Shown: piece by piece, positions 24,636 to 33,671 of the stretch
How positions within the stretch are numbered: position 1 is the stretch's first letter
Layout of the letters: each line of letters starts with the position of its first letter
NCBI GenBank assembly: GCA_900475325.1
Contig: LS483371.1
Span: forward strand, 5,860,473-5,924,472
Reading direction: 5' to 3'
Origin: Paucimonas lemoignei
GTDB lineage: Bacteria; Pseudomonadota; Gammaproteobacteria; Pseudomonadales; Pseudomonadaceae
DNA: 64,000 nucleotides
Program-made: the position numbers and the translations under genes
Notes under the pieces: model-generated
Told to the model about the DNA's origin: nothing
The model's database searches: none
Seen by the model: only the letters and a program-made list of their open reading frames with translations

Positions 24636-26258
24636 ATGAATCGCAGGACTCTTCTGAAAGCATCCATGGCATTGGCGGCTTATAGCAGCGTGCCCGCCTC
24701 GGGGCTTTTTGCTGCACGCGCTGTGGCCGCTACGGCTGATGGCGACATCGAGCATTTTGATTTTGATGCACTCAAGGCCCATGCCAAACAGTTGGCCGGT
24801 CGGGGTTACGTCAGTAATAAACAAGTGTTGCCGCCCGTGCTGGCCAACATGACACCTCAGCAGTTCAACGCAATCAAGTACGACGCCGGGCATTCCTTGT
24901 GGAACGAGCTGCATGGCCAACTGGACGTGCATTTCTTCCACGTCGGCATGGGCTTCAAGACGCCGGTGCGTATGTACAGCGTTGATCCCAAGACCAAACA
25001 GTCCCGGGAAGTGCATTTCCGCCACGAGCTGTTCAACTACGAGACCAGCGGCATCGACAAGTCGCTGGTCAAGGGCGACCTGGGCTTCGCCGGCTTCAAG
25101 TTGTTCAAGGCACCGGAAATCGCCATCAATGACGTGGTGTCGTTCCTCGGCGCCAGCTACTTCCGCGCAGTGGACAGCAACAAGCAGTACGGCCTGTCGG
25201 CACGCGGCCTGGCCATCGATACGTACGCCAAGCGTCAGGAAGAATTCCCCGACTTCACCAAGTTCTGGTTCGAAACCCCGGACAAGAACGCGACCCGCTT
25301 CGTGGTTTACGCACTGTTGGATTCGCCGAGCTGCACCGGCGCCTATCGCTTTGACATCGACTGCCAGTCCGGGCAAGTGGTGATGGACATCGACGCGAAC
25401 ATCAATGCCCGCACCGACATCGATCAGATGGGCATCTCGCCAATGACCAGTATGTTCAGCTGCGGTAATCACGAACGCCGGATGTGCGACACCATTCACC
25501 CGCAGATCCACGATTCGGATCGCCTGGCCATGTGGCGCGGCAATGGCGAGTGGATCTGCCGCCCGCTGAATAACCCGCCAAGCCTGCAATTCAACGCCTT
25601 CGCCGATAAAGACCCGAAAGGTTTCGGCCTGGTGCAGACCGATCACGAATTCGCCAGCTATCAGGACACTGTGGACTGGTACCACCGTCGTCCAAGCCTG
25701 TGGGTCGAGCCGACCACGGCCTGGGGTGAAGGCGCGGTCAACCTGGTGGAAATCGTCACCACCGGCGAAACCATGGACAACATCGTGGTGTTCTGGACCC
25801 CCAAGGACAAGATCAAGGCCGGTCAGGCAGTCAACTACGGCTACAAGCTGTATTGGGCGCCGCTCCCGCCAGTGCGCACGCCGCTCGCTCAGGTACACGC
25901 CACGCGCTCCGGCATGGGCGGTTTCACCGAAGGCTGGGCACCAGGCGAGCATTACCCGAAGTTCTGGGCACGCCGCTTTGCCGTGGATTTCAACGGTGGC
26001 GGGCTGGAAACCCTGCCCGAGGGCACCGCCATCGAGCCGATCGTGACGGTCTCCCACGGCAAGCTGCAGGAGTTCAACATCCTCAAGCTGCCGGATATCA
26101 AAGGTTACCGGATCATTTTCGACTGGCTGCCAGACAGCGACTCGGTCGAGCCGGTAGAAATGCGCATGTTCATCCGCACCCAGGACCGTACCTTGAGCGA
26201 AACCTGGCTCTATCAGTACTTCCCGCCTGCACCCGAAAAGCGTAAATACCCGTCCTGA
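24636..26258 (+). CDS. opgD: glucan biosynthesis protein D (OpgD), Tat-exported
   Basis: Periplasmic protein of 540 residues needed for osmoregulated periplasmic glucan structure. The N-terminus [18 protein letters not shown] carries a twin-arginine signal, with a cleavage site after ARAVA near residue 32, and the mature part is the MdoG/OpgG fold ([18 protein letters not shown], then [11 protein letters not shown] and FWAR). The Tat signal separates OpgD from OpgG, which uses Sec. Single gene with a strong hairpin terminator directly after it. A long reading frame on the opposite strand is a shadow. Confidence 0.93.
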   Translation: MNRRTLLKASMALAAYSSVPASGLFAARAVAATADGDIEHFDFDALKAHAKQLAGRGYVSNKQVLPPVLANMTPQQFNAIKYDAGHSLWNELHGQLDVHFFHVGMGFKTPVRMYSVDPKTKQSREVHFRHELFNYETSGIDKSLVKGDLGFAGFKLFKAPEIAINDVVSFLGASYFRAVDSNKQYGLSARGLAIDTYAKRQEEFPDFTKFWFETPDKNATRFVVYALLDSPSCTGAYRFDIDCQSGQVVMDIDANINARTDIDQMGISPMTSMFSCGNHERRMCDTIHPQIHDSDRLAMWRGNGEWICRPLNNPPSLQFNAFADKDPKGFGLVQTDHEFASYQDTVDWYHRRPSLWVEPTTAWGEGAVNLVEIVTTGETMDNIVVFWTPKDKIKAGQAVNYGYKLYWAPLPPVRTPLAQVHATRSGMGGFTEGWAPGEHYPKFWARRFAVDFNGGGLETLPEGTAIEPIVTVSHGKLQEFNILKLPDIKGYRIIFDWLPDSDSVEPVEMRMFIRTQDRTLSETWLYQYFPPAPEKRKYPS

Positions 26259-26271
26259 GTAAACTCGAACA

Positions 26272-26306
26272 GGAGGTGATCGCCCGATCACCTCCCGCTT
26301 TATTTT
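26272..26306 (+). terminator. terminator after opgD
   Basis: Stem GGAGGTGATCG (26272-26282) pairs with CGATCACCTCC (26285-26295) with a two-base loop, followed by CGCTTTATTTTT. Eleven perfect pairs and a T-rich tail make a convincing intrinsic terminator for opgD. Confidence 0.85.
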
Positions 26307-26533
26307 TAGCGTCAATTTTTAATCAATCGTTAATTCAATAAGTTGCGACCAGCCAGGACTAACGTCTATCGGATGCCGCGCAAAATTTGACGAATTGATT
26401 GACAGCCTGGCGAACTCAGGCTGATATAGCCCCTGTCACTTCTGAAACACCCCCTCCCTGTTTAGTACCTGCATTGCCCATTTCAATGGTCGATGGGCGG
26501 TAGCGTGGCTGCGCCATGTGCAACGACGCCACA

Positions 26534-26606
26534 TGTGCAGGAGCGAACGTGTTCGCGAGACGTGCCGCCTGACACACCGCCTCGCCAACACCTTGGCTCC
26601 TACAGG
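26534..26606. repeat. decayed palindromic repeat
   Basis: GTGCAGGAGCGAACGTGTTC near 26535 and TTGGCTCCTACAGG near 26593 are remnants of a palindrome like the other intergenic elements. The stretch 26307-26533 shows no gene, only AT-rich sequence. Confidence 0.6.
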
Positions 26607-26654
26607 TAGTGCGTCCCGGCACTTACTAACCCAATACCCCATAGGCAGAAAAAC

Positions 26655-27962
26655 ATGATGTTGAACTCTGCGAACGACAGCGGCGCGAAGTCGTCGATTC
26701 TGTCCTTCAACAAATCGACGATGGTGGTATGGATTGCCATCAGCCTGATTGTGGTCGAAACCTTTTCCGGCGCACTGCGCTTTTACTTCGACCAGGCAGG
26801 CGCTGCGCCACTGCTTTATCTGCCCAAGGTCGCGTGCCTCGTGATGTTTGCCCTGGAGTTACGCGACTACAAGGCCGGGCGGGTGGTGTGGCTGGGCATG
26901 CTGCTGTTGATGATTTCTTCGGTGCTGGCGATGCTCCATGGCGCATCGCTGTACAACATCGCATTCGGCCTGTTCGTCATCAGTCCGCTGCTGTTCGGCA
27001 TGGTCTGCAGCGAGCACCTGATCCATCAACGCCGATTGTTCCTCTGGGTCATCGGCCTGTGCCTGCTGGCTTCACTGGTGGGCGTCGCGATGGACAAACT
27101 CACCTCCGTGCCCTGGAAAGGCTATGCGTACAGCGTGGGCGAGGTGCAGTTGAGCGCCAACACCGCCTGGAGTGCCGGCAGTGAAGACCGCATCGCCGGT
27201 TTCGCCCGGGTGTCCAACGTGCTGTCGATCCTGATCGCGATCTACGCGCTGTATGTGGCGATGTTCATTCGGTCACGGCTGCTGCTGTTGGCGCTAAGCG
27301 TTGCAGCGCTCTATGGCATCGTCCTGACCACCAGTAAAGCGCCCGCTGGGGCGTATGCCTTGACCATGGGGCTGCTGCTGATCAGTCACCTGCGCTGGAC
27401 CACGCGGATTGTCTGCGTGTTCGCGGTCGTTGGGGGCCTGGCCCTGCCGCTGGTGGGGCTGTTGTATGACTTTGATATGCGCACCGTCAGTAGCAGCAGC
27501 GACTCGCTGAGCTCGCTGTATGATCGGCTGATCAACACCTGGCCCTATCTGGTCGAGATCGTCGAAAACCTCGGCTATGGCTACACCGGTGCGGGTTTCG
27601 GCCTGGTGGGTAGCCCGGCCTCGATGTTCCCGGTGGGTGGTGCTGAACAACTGACCAATGCCGACAGCAGCGCCATGTACCTGTGGGCGATGTTCGGGGT
27701 CATGGGCCCGCTGCTGTACGCGCTGCAGATCCCGATGTTTTTCGCCCTGAGCAATCTCGACAGCCGCATTGGCCGTGCCCTGCTGGCGATCACCTTTTGC
27801 TGCTGCCTGATCAGCTGGACCACCGACATGTTCGAAGTGACCATTGCCAATCTGTTTCTGGGCCTGGGGATGGGACACGTGCTGTCCGGCAAGCTGCTCG
27901 ATAGCCGCAAGACAGCAAGGCCGCAAGCGTTTCAATTGGCCCCGCCGGCCACGTCGTACTGA
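26655..27962 (+). CDS. O-antigen ligase/Wzy-like polytopic membrane protein
   Basis: Protein of 435 residues with about ten to twelve membrane segments (for example VVWIAISLIVVETFSGALRF near 28-47) and a larger periplasmic loop in the second half (about residues 270-340, with SSSDSLSSLYDRLINTWPYL and GYGYTGAGFGLVG). This layout is that of the O-antigen ligase/polymerase (Wzy_C-like) superfamily; the exact enzyme cannot be named. It is followed 56 bp later by an acyltransferase, and both probably act on a surface polysaccharide. ATG 26655 follows AGGCAGAAAAAC. Confidence 0.75.
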   Translation: MMLNSANDSGAKSSILSFNKSTMVVWIAISLIVVETFSGALRFYFDQAGAAPLLYLPKVACLVMFALELRDYKAGRVVWLGMLLLMISSVLAMLHGASLYNIAFGLFVISPLLFGMVCSEHLIHQRRLFLWVIGLCLLASLVGVAMDKLTSVPWKGYAYSVGEVQLSANTAWSAGSEDRIAGFARVSNVLSILIAIYALYVAMFIRSRLLLLALSVAALYGIVLTTSKAPAGAYALTMGLLLISHLRWTTRIVCVFAVVGGLALPLVGLLYDFDMRTVSSSSDSLSSLYDRLINTWPYLVEIVENLGYGYTGAGFGLVGSPASMFPVGGAEQLTNADSSAMYLWAMFGVMGPLLYALQIPMFFALSNLDSRIGRALLAITFCCCLISWTTDMFEVTIANLFLGLGMGHVLSGKLLDSRKTARPQAFQLAPPATSY

Positions 27963-28018
27963 CGCTACACCTGGCCTATTGACCCCGGAGCCGCGCTCCC
28001 CGCCACGAAGACACGCCA

Positions 28019-29914
28019 ATGGACTTCAGAAAAGACATCAATGGACTGCGCGCCATCGCGGTGATCGCCGTACTGCTTTTCCATTTCAATCCCGGCTGGT
28101 TACCCGGTGGCTTTGCCGGGGTGGATATTTTCTTTGTGATTTCCGGGTACCTGATCACCGGGATCATCCTGCGCAGCCTCAATGCCGGGAATTTCAGCCT
28201 GCTGGCGTTTTACAGATCCCGCGCCAGGCGCATCATCCCGGCGTTGGCGGTGCTGTGTTTCGTACTGCTGGTCCTGGGCTGGTTTTACCTGTTGCCGCCG
28301 GACTACAGCGCGCTGGGCAAGCACATCGCAGGCAGCCTGGGTTTCGTGTCGAACATCGTCTACTGGTTCGAGGCCGGCTATTTCACGGCCAGCGCTCATG
28401 AGAAATGGCTGCTGCACACCTGGTCGCTGTCGGTGGAGTGGCAGTTCTACATGATCTACCCCGTGGTACTGCTGGCGCTGAGTCGCGTGATGGCCGTGCA
28501 GCATCTGCGCTGGCTGATTCTCGCGGGATGCCTGATAGGCTTTGGCTTCTGCGTGTTCGCTTCGTCCATCTGGCCAGAACCTGCGTTTTACCTGCTGCCG
28601 ACAAGGGCCTGGGAGTTGCTGGTGGGCGGGGTCGCCTGTGTTTTCCCGATCAAGCTGCGCGGTTTGCATCAACGGGCGCTGGAAGCGGTCGGCTTGGGCC
28701 TGATGCTGGCGAGCTTCTTTTTACTGTCCGAGAAAGACATGTGGCCCGGCTATCTGGCGTTGCTGCCGGTGCTCGGAACGCTGGCGGTGATCATCGCCGC
28801 CCGGCAGGATTCCTTCATGACCGGTAACCCATTCTCACAATGGACCGGCAAGCTGTCCTACTCGCTGTACCTCTGGCATTGGCCGGTGGTGGTGTTGATG
28901 AGCTACGCCGGGTATCTGGGGGATGCGAGCAATGCAGTACTGGGGATCGCCTGCGCCTTTGCCCTCGGGCTGGCGTCTTATCAGTTGATCGAAAAGCCCC
29001 CCGCCAAAACCGCGCCCAGGCGGCGCTGGGGGTTTGCTACGGTCAGTGGCTTGATCAGCGCCTTGTTTGTCGCGGCGGGCGCGGTGAACGCGACCGAGGG
29101 CGCCGTTTCGCCGCTGCGCGCCGTGAGCATTTCCGACAAGGCGCTTTTCGTTCAGAGCTACGCCAATCGTTATCAGAATCTGTACGAGCTGTACTGGCTC
29201 AAATGCGACGCCTTTTCGGCGTTCTCCCAGCGCCACCAGTCCGCCATCGACCCTTCATGCACCCAACGGCGCGGCGACGGCGGCGTGTTTTTGTGGGGCG
29301 ACTCTCACGCCCAGGCGCTGTCGCTGGGCTTGCGAACCTTGCTGGCGGCCGACACGCCGTTCTACCAAGTGGCCTCGGCAGGCTGCAAACCCAGCCTGAC
29401 GCAAGACCCCGGCCGCGCGACCCTGCCGCGCCTGAGCTGTAATTACTCCAACAGGACGGCGCTGGAAAGCATCCAGAAGTTGAAGCCTGCGGTGGTGGTG
29501 ATTGCCCAGAAGGATCAGCACGACAAAACCCACTGGAGTGAAATTGCCGCCCGGCTGCGCAGCTACGGCGTCAAACATATCGTTTTGCTCGGGCCGTTGC
29601 CCCAGTGGAATCCGTCATTACCCAGCGTCATCGCCAACCGTCACTGGGGCCAGACTGAAACCCATATCACCGACCCGGCCCTGGACCAGAGCGTGATGGC
29701 CGCGGACCGTGCCACCCAACGCCAGATCGACCCCCATGCAGTGGATTTCATCTCGCTGATCGACAAGCTGTGCGTGGTCAACTCCTGCCTGGTGCGCCTG
29801 CAGGAAGACAACTCGTTGCTGCAATTCGATTCCGGGCACCTGAGCGAAGAAGGCTCAATGTATATCGTGAAGAACTTCGTCATGCCGGAGCTGATCAAGC
29901 AGTCGATACACTGA
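28019..29914 (+). CDS. OafA/YrhL-type acyltransferase with SGNH domain
   Basis: Protein of 631 residues. Residues 1-350 are a ten- to eleven-segment acyltransferase-3 domain starting with DFRKDINGLRAIAVIAVLLF and containing the FFVISGYLITG motif and WSLSVEWQFYMIYPV. The C-terminal part (about 375-631) is a periplasmic SGNH-hydrolase-like domain with FLWGDSHAQALSLG (nucleophile Ser in GDSH) and a terminal FDSGHLSEEG (Asp/His pair). Such fusions O-acetylate LPS O-antigen or exopolysaccharide. The gene lies 56 bp after the ligase-like gene and ends in a terminator, so the pair forms a small operon. Confidence 0.9.
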   Translation: MDFRKDINGLRAIAVIAVLLFHFNPGWLPGGFAGVDIFFVISGYLITGIILRSLNAGNFSLLAFYRSRARRIIPALAVLCFVLLVLGWFYLLPPDYSALGKHIAGSLGFVSNIVYWFEAGYFTASAHEKWLLHTWSLSVEWQFYMIYPVVLLALSRVMAVQHLRWLILAGCLIGFGFCVFASSIWPEPAFYLLPTRAWELLVGGVACVFPIKLRGLHQRALEAVGLGLMLASFFLLSEKDMWPGYLALLPVLGTLAVIIAARQDSFMTGNPFSQWTGKLSYSLYLWHWPVVVLMSYAGYLGDASNAVLGIACAFALGLASYQLIEKPPAKTAPRRRWGFATVSGLISALFVAAGAVNATEGAVSPLRAVSISDKALFVQSYANRYQNLYELYWLKCDAFSAFSQRHQSAIDPSCTQRRGDGGVFLWGDSHAQALSLGLRTLLAADTPFYQVASAGCKPSLTQDPGRATLPRLSCNYSNRTALESIQKLKPAVVVIAQKDQHDKTHWSEIAARLRSYGVKHIVLLGPLPQWNPSLPSVIANRHWGQTETHITDPALDQSVMAADRATQRQIDPHAVDFISLIDKLCVVNSCLVRLQEDNSLLQFDSGHLSEEGSMYIVKNFVMPELIKQSIH

Positions 29915-29934
29915 CCCAAGACTCCCGTCACAAC

Positions 29935-29967
29935 GCCCGCCTGGCCTCGCCAATGCGGGCTTTTTTT
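29935..29967 (+). terminator. terminator after the acyltransferase gene
   Basis: GCCCGC (29935-29940) pairs with GCGGGC (29955-29960) across a 14-base loop that itself can pair partly, followed by seven Ts. It lies 20 bp after the stop codon. The following bases to 30160 hold only a partial repeat fragment (GCGAGCAAGGTGGAGCGCCA near 30089). Confidence 0.8.
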
Positions 29968-30160
29968 CGGCCCGAGAAAATTCACGTCACCGCCACGTTA
30001 GCCTGCTAAGTTGATCAAGTGCTTACAAGCAGCGCCGTGTGCACGCGACGGGTAACGACGCATTTTCAGGGTCTGGAAATGGCATTGGCGAGCAAGGTGG
30101 AGCGCCACCCCGGCCGCTCCCACGGGACTATGCGACGCCCTCTACGGCAAGGAAGCGATC

Positions 30161-30946
30161 ATGTGTTTACGGCAGCTATTTCTGGGGTTGATCCTGGCCA
30201 GTGCTCAAGTGGCGGGCGTGGTGCACGCCGAAACCTGGCAAGCGGGAGGCACCCAGTGGCGGCCGTTCAGCTATAACGATGAACACGGCCAACTGCGTGG
30301 GATTTCCACCGATATCGCTCGTCGTGTCATGCAATTGGCCCATATCGATGCGCAATTTGTGTCCTACCCCGTCAACCGCTTGCAGGTCATGCTGAGCAAG
30401 GGCGAGCTGGACGTCAATTTCGCCGACTCCGCGCAGTGGAACAGCCCCGAAGACTCGCAACGCTATGCGTTCTCCATTCCCTACATGAGCGTGTGCGAAC
30501 ACCTGTACTTCCTCAAAGGCAGCACCGCCGCGCGTCTGCCTGTGGATAAGCTGCAAGGCATGACCATTGGCCTAGTGCGGGGTTACACCTACCACACCAT
30601 GGACCCGCTGTTTGCCGATAAACGCCTGACCCGGCTCGAAACCTCGGAAGACCCTGCCCTGCTCAAACTGCTCCAGGCTGGCCGGGTCGACGCCGTGGCG
30701 ATGGTCGACGATCTGTTCGAGTATCTGATCGCCAGCAAGGGTCTGGACGGTTCGCTATTCGAGCGCGGCGCGCAGTTGAGCGAGTCCCCTTTAAGCCTGA
30801 AGTTACAACCCCGGCACGCTCAGTACCTGCCCCGGATAAATGCGGCGATTACCCTGCTGATTCGTGACGGCGAAGTGCAGCGGATCCGCAATGCCTACCT
30901 TCCCGCCTTGCCGCTGCCAACGGCGCAAGCCACTTTGAAACCATGA
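30161..30946 (+). CDS. periplasmic substrate-binding protein (amino-acid type, SBP family 3)
   Basis: Exported protein of 261 residues with a signal peptide (MCLRQLFLGLILASAQVAG, cleaved near VVHA). The mature part has the family 3 solute-binding layout: WRPFSYNDEHGQLRGISTDI, DVNFADS, a lobe-2 segment LQGMTIGLVRGYTYH, and ALLKLLQAGRVDAVAM. No permease or ATPase gene is nearby, so it may serve a distant transporter or act as a sensor-like binding protein. The ATG at 30161 has AAGGAAGCGATC before it. Ligand unknown. Confidence 0.82.
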   Translation: MCLRQLFLGLILASAQVAGVVHAETWQAGGTQWRPFSYNDEHGQLRGISTDIARRVMQLAHIDAQFVSYPVNRLQVMLSKGELDVNFADSAQWNSPEDSQRYAFSIPYMSVCEHLYFLKGSTAARLPVDKLQGMTIGLVRGYTYHTMDPLFADKRLTRLETSEDPALLKLLQAGRVDAVAMVDDLFEYLIASKGLDGSLFERGAQLSESPLSLKLQPRHAQYLPRINAAITLLIRDGEVQRIRNAYLPALPLPTAQATLKP

Positions 30947-31003
30947 GCACGACAAACGTGAATGGTCGTTAATTGCAGCGAAAATCCGTCAATCTTTCAT
31001 AAT

Positions 31004-31029
31004 CTATCGGCTACATAGCTAGAAATTAT
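31004..31029. promoter_or_regulatory. OxyR-like site upstream of katB
   Basis: CTAT (31004-31007), seven bases, ATAG (31015-31018), seven bases, TTAT (31026-31029). The OxyR pattern is ATAG-N7-CTAT-N7-ATAG-N7-CTAT; the two central quartets match exactly, the right outer quartet 3 of 4, and the left outer quartet not at all. It lies 67 bp before the katB start, a reasonable activator position. Confidence 0.5.
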
Positions 31030-31095
31030 TCAAGAATCCCACACGCGCGCCCTAGGCTTGGACTCTCAAAACAACCAAGAAGAGAGAGAAGCCTC

Positions 31096-32622
31096 ATGTA
31101 CTTACCACGCTCCCATATCGCCGCGAGCCTGATCGGCGCGAGCTTGATAGCCAGTTCTGCAGCGTACGCCGATACCCTGACCCGAGATAACGGCGCCCCG
31201 GTGGGTGACAACCAGAATTCCCAGACCGCTGGCGCAACTGGCCCGGTCCTTCTGCAAGACGTGCAACTCCTGCAAAAACTCCAGCGCTTTGACCGCGAAC
31301 GCATTCCAGAGCGCGTGGTGCATGCCCGTGGCACCGGTGTGCATGGCGAGTTTGTCGCCACGGATGATGCCGCAGACTTGAGCAAAGCCAAGGTGTTCAG
31401 CAAAGGCGAACACACGCCGGTATTCGTGCGGTTTTCCTCAGTTGTACACGGCAATCACTCGCCGGAAACCCTGCGTGACCCGCGCGGTTTTGCGACCAAG
31501 TTCTACACCGCCGATGGCAACTGGGACCTGGTCGGCAACAACTTCCCGACCTTCTTCATCCGCGACGCCATCAAGTTCCCGGACATGGTTCACGCCTTCA
31601 AGCCAGACCCGCGCACCAACCTGGATGACGACTCCCGCCGCTTCGATTTCTTCTCTCACGTTCCGGAAGCCACCCGGACCCTGACCCTGCTGTACTCCAA
31701 CGAGGGCACGCCTGCGAGCTATCGCACCATGGACGGCAACGGCGTTCACGCCTACAAACTGGTCAACGCCAAGGGCGAAGTGAACTACGTGAAGTTTCAC
31801 TGGAAAAGCCTGCAAGGGCTGAAAAACCTTGATCCGCAGGAAGTTGCTCAAGTGCAGTCCAAGGACTACAGCCACCTGACCAACGACCTGGTCGGCGCAA
31901 TCAACAAGGGCGAATTCCCGAAATGGGACCTGTACGTGCAGGTGGTCAAGCCTGAAGACCTGGCCAAGTTCGATTTCGACCCGCTGGACGCCACCAAGAT
32001 CTGGCCCGGTATCCCGGAGCGCAAGCTGGGGCAGATGGTCCTGAACAAGAATGTGGATAACTTCTTCCAGGAAACCGAACAGGTCGCCATGGCGCCCGCC
32101 AATGTGGTCCCTGGCATTGAGCCGTCGGAAGATCGCCTTCTGCAAGGCCGGGTATTCTCCTACGCGGATACCCAGCTCTATCGAGTGGGCACCAATGTCA
32201 TGAGCCTGCCGATCAACGCACCACGGGCGAAGGTCAACAATGGCAACCAGGATGGCTCGCTCAATGCCGGCCACACCACCAGCGGCGTCAACTACGAGCC
32301 AAGTCGCCTGAACCCGCGCCCATCGGTGGAGGCGGCTCGTTACAGCCAGCTGCCGCTGTCCGGCAGCACGCAACAGGCAAAAATCCAGCGCGAGCAGAAC
32401 TTCAAGCAGGCGGGCGATTTGTATCGCTCCTACAGCGAAAAGGACCGTATGGACTTGATCAAAAGCTTCGGTGAATCCCTGGCCACTACAGATGCCGAAA
32501 GCAAGAACATCATGCTGTCGTTCCTTTACAAAGCTGATCCGGAATACGGCACCGGCGTGACCAAGGTTGCCAAGGGTGACCTGGACAAGGTCAAACAACT
32601 GGCCGCAGCCCTGAAGGACTGA
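31096..32622 (+). CDS. katB: periplasmic monofunctional catalase KatB
   Basis: Haem catalase of 508 residues that splits hydrogen peroxide. A Sec signal (MYLPRSHIAASLIGASLIAS, cleaved near AYA-DT) sends it to the periplasm. Active-site His76 lies in RIPERVVHARG, Asn149 in NNFPTFF, and the haem ligand Tyr356 in RVFSYADTQLYR (352-363). It belongs to the small-subunit, NADPH-binding-type clade. The ankyrin-repeat gene ankB follows, as in other pseudomonads where AnkB supports KatB activity. An OxyR-like site upstream suggests induction by peroxide. AGAGAGAGAAGCC precedes the ATG. Confidence 0.94.
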   Translation: MYLPRSHIAASLIGASLIASSAAYADTLTRDNGAPVGDNQNSQTAGATGPVLLQDVQLLQKLQRFDRERIPERVVHARGTGVHGEFVATDDAADLSKAKVFSKGEHTPVFVRFSSVVHGNHSPETLRDPRGFATKFYTADGNWDLVGNNFPTFFIRDAIKFPDMVHAFKPDPRTNLDDDSRRFDFFSHVPEATRTLTLLYSNEGTPASYRTMDGNGVHAYKLVNAKGEVNYVKFHWKSLQGLKNLDPQEVAQVQSKDYSHLTNDLVGAINKGEFPKWDLYVQVVKPEDLAKFDFDPLDATKIWPGIPERKLGQMVLNKNVDNFFQETEQVAMAPANVVPGIEPSEDRLLQGRVFSYADTQLYRVGTNVMSLPINAPRAKVNNGNQDGSLNAGHTTSGVNYEPSRLNPRPSVEAARYSQLPLSGSTQQAKIQREQNFKQAGDLYRSYSEKDRMDLIKSFGESLATTDAESKNIMLSFLYKADPEYGTGVTKVAKGDLDKVKQLAAALKD

Positions 32623-32629
32623 TCGTCCG

Positions 32630-32661
32630 CTTCAGCCCGCTTTTTTGGGTGCGGGCTGAAG
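32630..32661 (+). terminator. hairpin between katB and ankB
   Basis: CTTCAGCCCGC (32630-32640) pairs with GCGGGCTGAAG (32651-32661), 11 perfect pairs around a loop containing six Ts. It lies 8 bp after the katB stop and 20 bp before ankB. There is no T-tract after the stem, so it may attenuate or protect the katB mRNA 3' end rather than stop all transcription. Confidence 0.6.
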
Positions 32662-32681
32662 CTCCTGGAGAGGACATCGTG

Positions 32682-33233
32682 ATGCGCAGAATGATTGCCA
32701 TCGTGTTGCTGTGCATTGCCAGCACCACGAGTTATGCCAACCCGCCTGCTGACGCTTCATCTGCTACACGGCAGCAACTGCGTGAGCTGTTTTTCCAGGC
32801 CGCCCGGGACGGTCGCGAAGAAATGCTCAACGAGTTTATCAATGCGAAGTTCGACCTGAACGTGCAGGATGAAAAAGGCTACACCGCTCTGATTCTTGCG
32901 GCTTATCACGGCCACCAACCTGCGGTAACCCAACTGTTGAACGCCGGGGCTGATCCCTGTGCAAAGGATTCAAGAGGCAACACGGCCTTGATGGGTGCGA
33001 TCTTCAAAGGCGAACTCAGCATCGCCCAACAACTGGTCGCAGCCGATTGCGCTCCGGACCAACGCAACAACGCCGGCCAGACCGCTGCGATGTACGCCGC
33101 GCTGTTCCATCGCAAAGACATCCTCGATTCCCTGGCCGCCAAAGGCGCTGACCTCAATGCGACCGATGCCATGGGCAATCAGGTGCAGAACCTTGAGCGC
33201 GGGGAATTCAAGCCGTTGCAGCCTGCTCGATAA
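32682..33233 (+). CDS. ankB: ankyrin-repeat periplasmic protein AnkB
   Basis: Exported protein of 183 residues with a signal peptide (MRRMIAIVLLCIASTTSYA-NP) and about four ankyrin repeats from residue 44 on, for example DEKGYTALILAAYHGHQPAV and DSRGNTALMGAIFKGELSIA. In pseudomonads AnkB is needed for full activity of the periplasmic catalase KatB, probably as an antioxidant scaffold; the adjacency to katB here supports that identity. ATG 32682 is preceded by GGAGAGGACATCGTG; a GTG 33 bp earlier lies inside the hairpin and is rejected. Confidence 0.9.
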   Translation: MRRMIAIVLLCIASTTSYANPPADASSATRQQLRELFFQAARDGREEMLNEFINAKFDLNVQDEKGYTALILAAYHGHQPAVTQLLNAGADPCAKDSRGNTALMGAIFKGELSIAQQLVAADCAPDQRNNAGQTAAMYAALFHRKDILDSLAAKGADLNATDAMGNQVQNLERGEFKPLQPAR

Positions 33234-33250
33234 CTTAGGTGCCTGGACCA

Positions 33251-33554
33251 GTGGGATATCCCCCGTCGTCCAGACGCCGCGCTGTCGCGCAGCAAACACA
33301 GGACCTGTGGGACGACCGGGGTGGCGCTCCACCTTGCTCGCGAAAGCAATGTTCCTGCCCACAGAGATATATCGGGTGTACCGGCCTCTTCGCGAGCAAG
33401 GTGGAGCGCCACCCCGGTCCTCCCACAGAAAATCATTTCAATTCAGATAGTTATTTCATGTTTGATGAGAGCGAATTCATTCGCGAAGGCGCTTTTTCAG
33501 GCAGCACATCAGCGCCTGACACCCCGCTTTCGCGAATGAATTCGCTCCCACAGG
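33251..33554. repeat. composite palindromic repeat, copy 2
   Basis: Direct-orientation copy of the 8331-8623 composite: the CGCGCTGTCGCGCAGCAAAC element, the GGCGCTCCACCTTGCTCGCG element with its inverted partner GCGAGCAAGGTGGAGCGCCA, the AT-rich spacer with AAAATCATTTCAATTCAGAT, and the GAGCGAATTCATTCGCGAAG pair. Conservation of the unique spacer shows duplication of the whole unit. It fills the gap between ankB and the Sco gene; the rest to 33671 contains the sco promoter region. Confidence 0.85.
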
Positions 33555-33671
33555 TCCCATGTCTGATATCCGCATATTTACTTCACCTTACAGATTTCTA
33601 TTTTTGAGCTGCTACGAAATGTTAGATTGCCCGCCTCATTTCGCCCGGCTGTTTGCTGGTGGAGGCACTAC

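Noticed and set aside
24543..26315. 590-codon minus-strand frame opposite opgD
   Set aside because: No start context or family; opgD on the other strand has a Tat signal and a terminator.
33179..33607. ORFs over the repeat region after ankB
   Set aside because: They translate the composite repeat (motifs such as GVALHLAREE), not a protein.
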